This document shows, one piece after another, positions 35,263 through 37,452 of a stretch of DNA of 37,452 nucleotides. The position numbers and the translations under genes are program-made. The stretch is from NCBI GenBank assembly GCA_031276965.1, contig JAISMC010000004.1, forward strand, positions 1 through 37,452. The letters are read 5' to 3'. Positions within the stretch are counted from its first letter, which is position 1; every line of letters starts with the position of its first letter. The notes beneath the pieces were generated by a model. That model had not been told where the DNA came from, did not search any database, and saw only the letters and a program-made list of their open reading frames with translations. Source of the DNA: Treponema sp. (GTDB lineage: Bacteria; Spirochaetota; Spirochaetia; Treponematales; Breznakiellaceae).

Positions 35263-36741
35263 GACCCGTTCTACAAGGCCGAGATCCGAACTAAGCTGAC
35301 GCTGGCCGGGAAATTCTTTAAGCCCCTCCTGAATGATCCTGCGGGCTTCTTCGTAATTTCCCCTGTTGTAGAAAGCCGCAAAGGCATTATGGAATTCCGA
35401 AACCCGGTTTGCCCGGAAGACCCGGAGCGCGGTGTTAAGCCGGGAGTCGGGACCATAACGGCTAAGGCTCTCTTCAATATAGGCGGCGGCTTCCGGGTAG
35501 GCTCCGGCCGAGATTCGGCGTTCCCCTTCTTTTATAATTACCATACTCCGCAGTTCATCGATCCTGCTCTTGGGGAATCTGGATGCGGATGCGGCAAGAG
35601 CTTCCAGGGCGGCCTCCGCTTCTTCCGCAGAGGAGGCTCCGGCGCACTGCCTGATCAGTTCCGCTTCCAGCACCACCGTATCAATTTTTACAAAATTCCC
35701 GGAACTTAGAACCGGAGTATGCCGGACCAGGGCTTCCCGGGCTTCGGAGATCTTTTGAGCCCTGATAAGTTTTGTGATCAAATTATTTAAAGCGGCGAAG
35801 ATCATCTCCTGCCAGCGTTCCCCTTCGGGGTATTTCTCCCCCGCAAGGGCGGCCCATCTGAGGGCGTCTTCTTCTCTGCCGTTCCGGATCAGGGCGCCGC
35901 CGAAATTATAGAGGCTGTTCAAAAGATCTCTCCGGGGATTCCCCAAGAAGGGGGAACCGGCGGCGGCGCTTCCCGCCGGAAGCAGGGCCGCCCGGTCCAG
36001 CGCAAGAGAAACCGCTTCGGCATAACGGCCCCTGGATTCGGCCTCGGAGATACGATTGGAAAGAATAAGGGAAATCAGTTCCAGTTGGTTTATGGCGGAA
36101 CGGTCCCGGTAATTCCGGGCCGGCACATAGGCAAAGCCGGTGGTTCTGCCGAAATCATCATGGAAATCTTTTCTATGGCCCGGATCAAAACCATACCGGT
36201 TGGTGGTCTCCACATCGATCAGTTCCGTCCCGGACCGGACCGTTACAAAGGCGTGGTCCCTGGTCATTACCCCCGATACATCAAGCCCCGCGGATACTGC
36301 CAGGATCATGTAAAGCACCGCTGAAGATACGCAGTTGTACCGGCCCGTGCTGAAAAGCAGATCCATCCTGGTCTGCCGTTCCGAGTAGGACATGAGGAAA
36401 CGCCGGTGTATATAGTTAAGGATGTACTCTCCCCGCTCCAGAGTATCCGCCGGGGCGGCCGGGCCGATCTCCGCCGCTGCTTCCCGGAGCCGCTCCATAA
36501 AGGATGCGTTGTCCCCGCTGCCGGAAGCCCAGAGGGCTGTCTCTGCCAGATCCTGCCAGGAATAAGCGGTCCTGGAGGAATAGTCCAGGGCCCTGGGGTC
36601 CGCATCTAAGGAAGGAAAAGAAGTCTGGGCGGAAAGGACAGGGAGGGCAACCGGCATCAAAATCAACAAAACCGCCACAAGGGCAAAAAGCTCCGGAGAA
36701 CCCGGAAGGAGGTTCATTGACGATCTTAAGCTCCTTTTCAT
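35251..36741 (-). CDS. Transglutaminase-like/TPR-like exported protein
   Basis: TRMDLLFSTGRYNCVSSAVLYMILAVSAGLDVSGVMTRDHAFVTVRSGTELIDVETTNRYGFDPGH (candidate Cys/His/Asp triad), helical repeat tail, N-terminal hydrophobic segment. Confidence 0.78.
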   Translation of the reverse strand: MKRSLRSSMNLLPGSPELFALVAVLLILMPVALPVLSAQTSFPSLDADPRALDYSSRTAYSWQDLAETALWASGSGDNASFMERLREAAAEIGPAAPADTLERGEYILNYIHRRFLMSYSERQTRMDLLFSTGRYNCVSSAVLYMILAVSAGLDVSGVMTRDHAFVTVRSGTELIDVETTNRYGFDPGHRKDFHDDFGRTTGFAYVPARNYRDRSAINQLELISLILSNRISEAESRGRYAEAVSLALDRAALLPAGSAAAGSPFLGNPRRDLLNSLYNFGGALIRNGREEDALRWAALAGEKYPEGERWQEMIFAALNNLITKLIRAQKISEAREALVRHTPVLSSGNFVKIDTVVLEAELIRQCAGASSAEEAEAALEALAASASRFPKSRIDELRSMVIIKEGERRISAGAYPEAAAYIEESLSRYGPDSRLNTALRVFRANRVSEFHNAFAAFYNRGNYEEARRIIQEGLKEFPGQRQLSSDLGLVERVLRN

Positions 36742-36963
36742 ATTATATAAGTATACTGTAATACTGGTTTTTCCAGTACCGGTAAAGTGAAGATAGGGAT
36801 TTGTAGTACCGGCTGGGGCCGTACCCCCCCGATCCGGAGCTTGGTTCTACAATTTTTTAAACGGGGGTGAATTTAACCGGGGTATGGACCCATATGCACT
36901 AACTTAGACTTAACAATCCGTTGATTTAACGGTATGCTGTAAAAAATACCGGAGGTTTGTAGT

Positions 36964-37452
36964 ATGCCGTCGATAGCCCAGTTACTGCCGTTGCTCGGAG
37001 AAGATTACGAACGAACATGTATCGAACTCGGGATTATACGGCGGGCGCGTGAAATCAAAACGCCCGCAGATTTAATCTCTAAAGGGGTTAATTCCCCGCC
37101 CTTTAGGGCGTAAGACTGGGGGTTTGGGGGATTTGTTCCCCCATAGACGCAAAAATTTCTAGGAGAAATCTTCAATACCCCGCCATTCATGGCGGGGATG
37201 CTTTATTGATGTTCTGTTTGTTTCATCCGCTCAACGGCGTGTCGCTTATCGCGGTCAGCACGGTCGCGTTCGCCCTGAAAATAGGAGACTTCAGCGATGT
37301 GGCGTTTATGAAAAAGTTCGCCAGGTGCGGCGAATGGTTCAAACAGATAAGCGCGGGCTTATTGCGCGGCGGGTTAATTTCATACCCGAAACCGGCTTAT
37401 CTGGAAGGCCGCCGCGTGCTCGCGGTAGATGCCTCCGATGTGGTTGAAAAGG
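36964..37452 (+). pseudogene. IS4-family-like transposase, 5' part, interrupted at 37075-37205; continues past the window
   Basis: MPSIAQLLPLLGEDYERTCIELGIIRRAREIKTPADL | LMFCLFHPLNGVSLIAVSTVAFALKIGDFSDVAFMKKFARCGEWFKQISAGLLRGG...RRVLAVDASDVVEK. Confidence 0.82.
37075..37205. mobile_element. 131-bp hairpin-rich insertion (candidate non-autonomous element) in the transposase gene
   Basis: TTTA at 37071-37074 and again at 37202-37205; internal dyads at 37097-37110, 37126-37142, 37155-37169, 37178-37197; removal restores the frame. Confidence 0.8.

Overview
GC-rich bacterial chromosome segment. Gene content (anaerobic CODH cluster, indolepyruvate oxidoreductase, treponemal-type outer-membrane proteins) suggests a Treponema-like spirochaete, perhaps of the termite-gut type; this is inference. 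I support about 26 protein-coding genes. They include an aminotransferase (partial), HD-GYP proteins, two CorC/HlyC-type CBS proteins, two predicted beta-barrel proteins, a DEAD-box-like helicase, a GT2 glycosyltransferase, an SSS symporter, a metallophosphoesterase-rubrerythrin fusion and a repetitive beta-helix lipoprotein. Also present are an iorA/iorB/paaK/paaK/ACT cluster, glycogen synthase, YbaK, a CooS/CooF/FAD-oxidoreductase cluster, a two-HD-GYP-regulator/FIST/hybrid-kinase cluster, a transglutaminase-like protein and a broken IS4-type transposase at the right edge. The most unusual structure lies outside conventional genes. There are three tandem arrays with an exact 21-bp period (7 codons, two helical turns), at 7510-7656, 15231-15440 and 19992-20159. 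Their units carry dyads; two arrays share a unit sequence and the heptad LxSVxS[G/D], and one shows compensatory changes in the dyad arms. Two of the arrays sit beside foldback elements that carry nested CGRACC-N3-GGTYCG hairpins. At the right edge, a 131-bp hairpin-rich insertion between TTTA repeats splits a transposase gene, and removing it restores the reading frame exactly.
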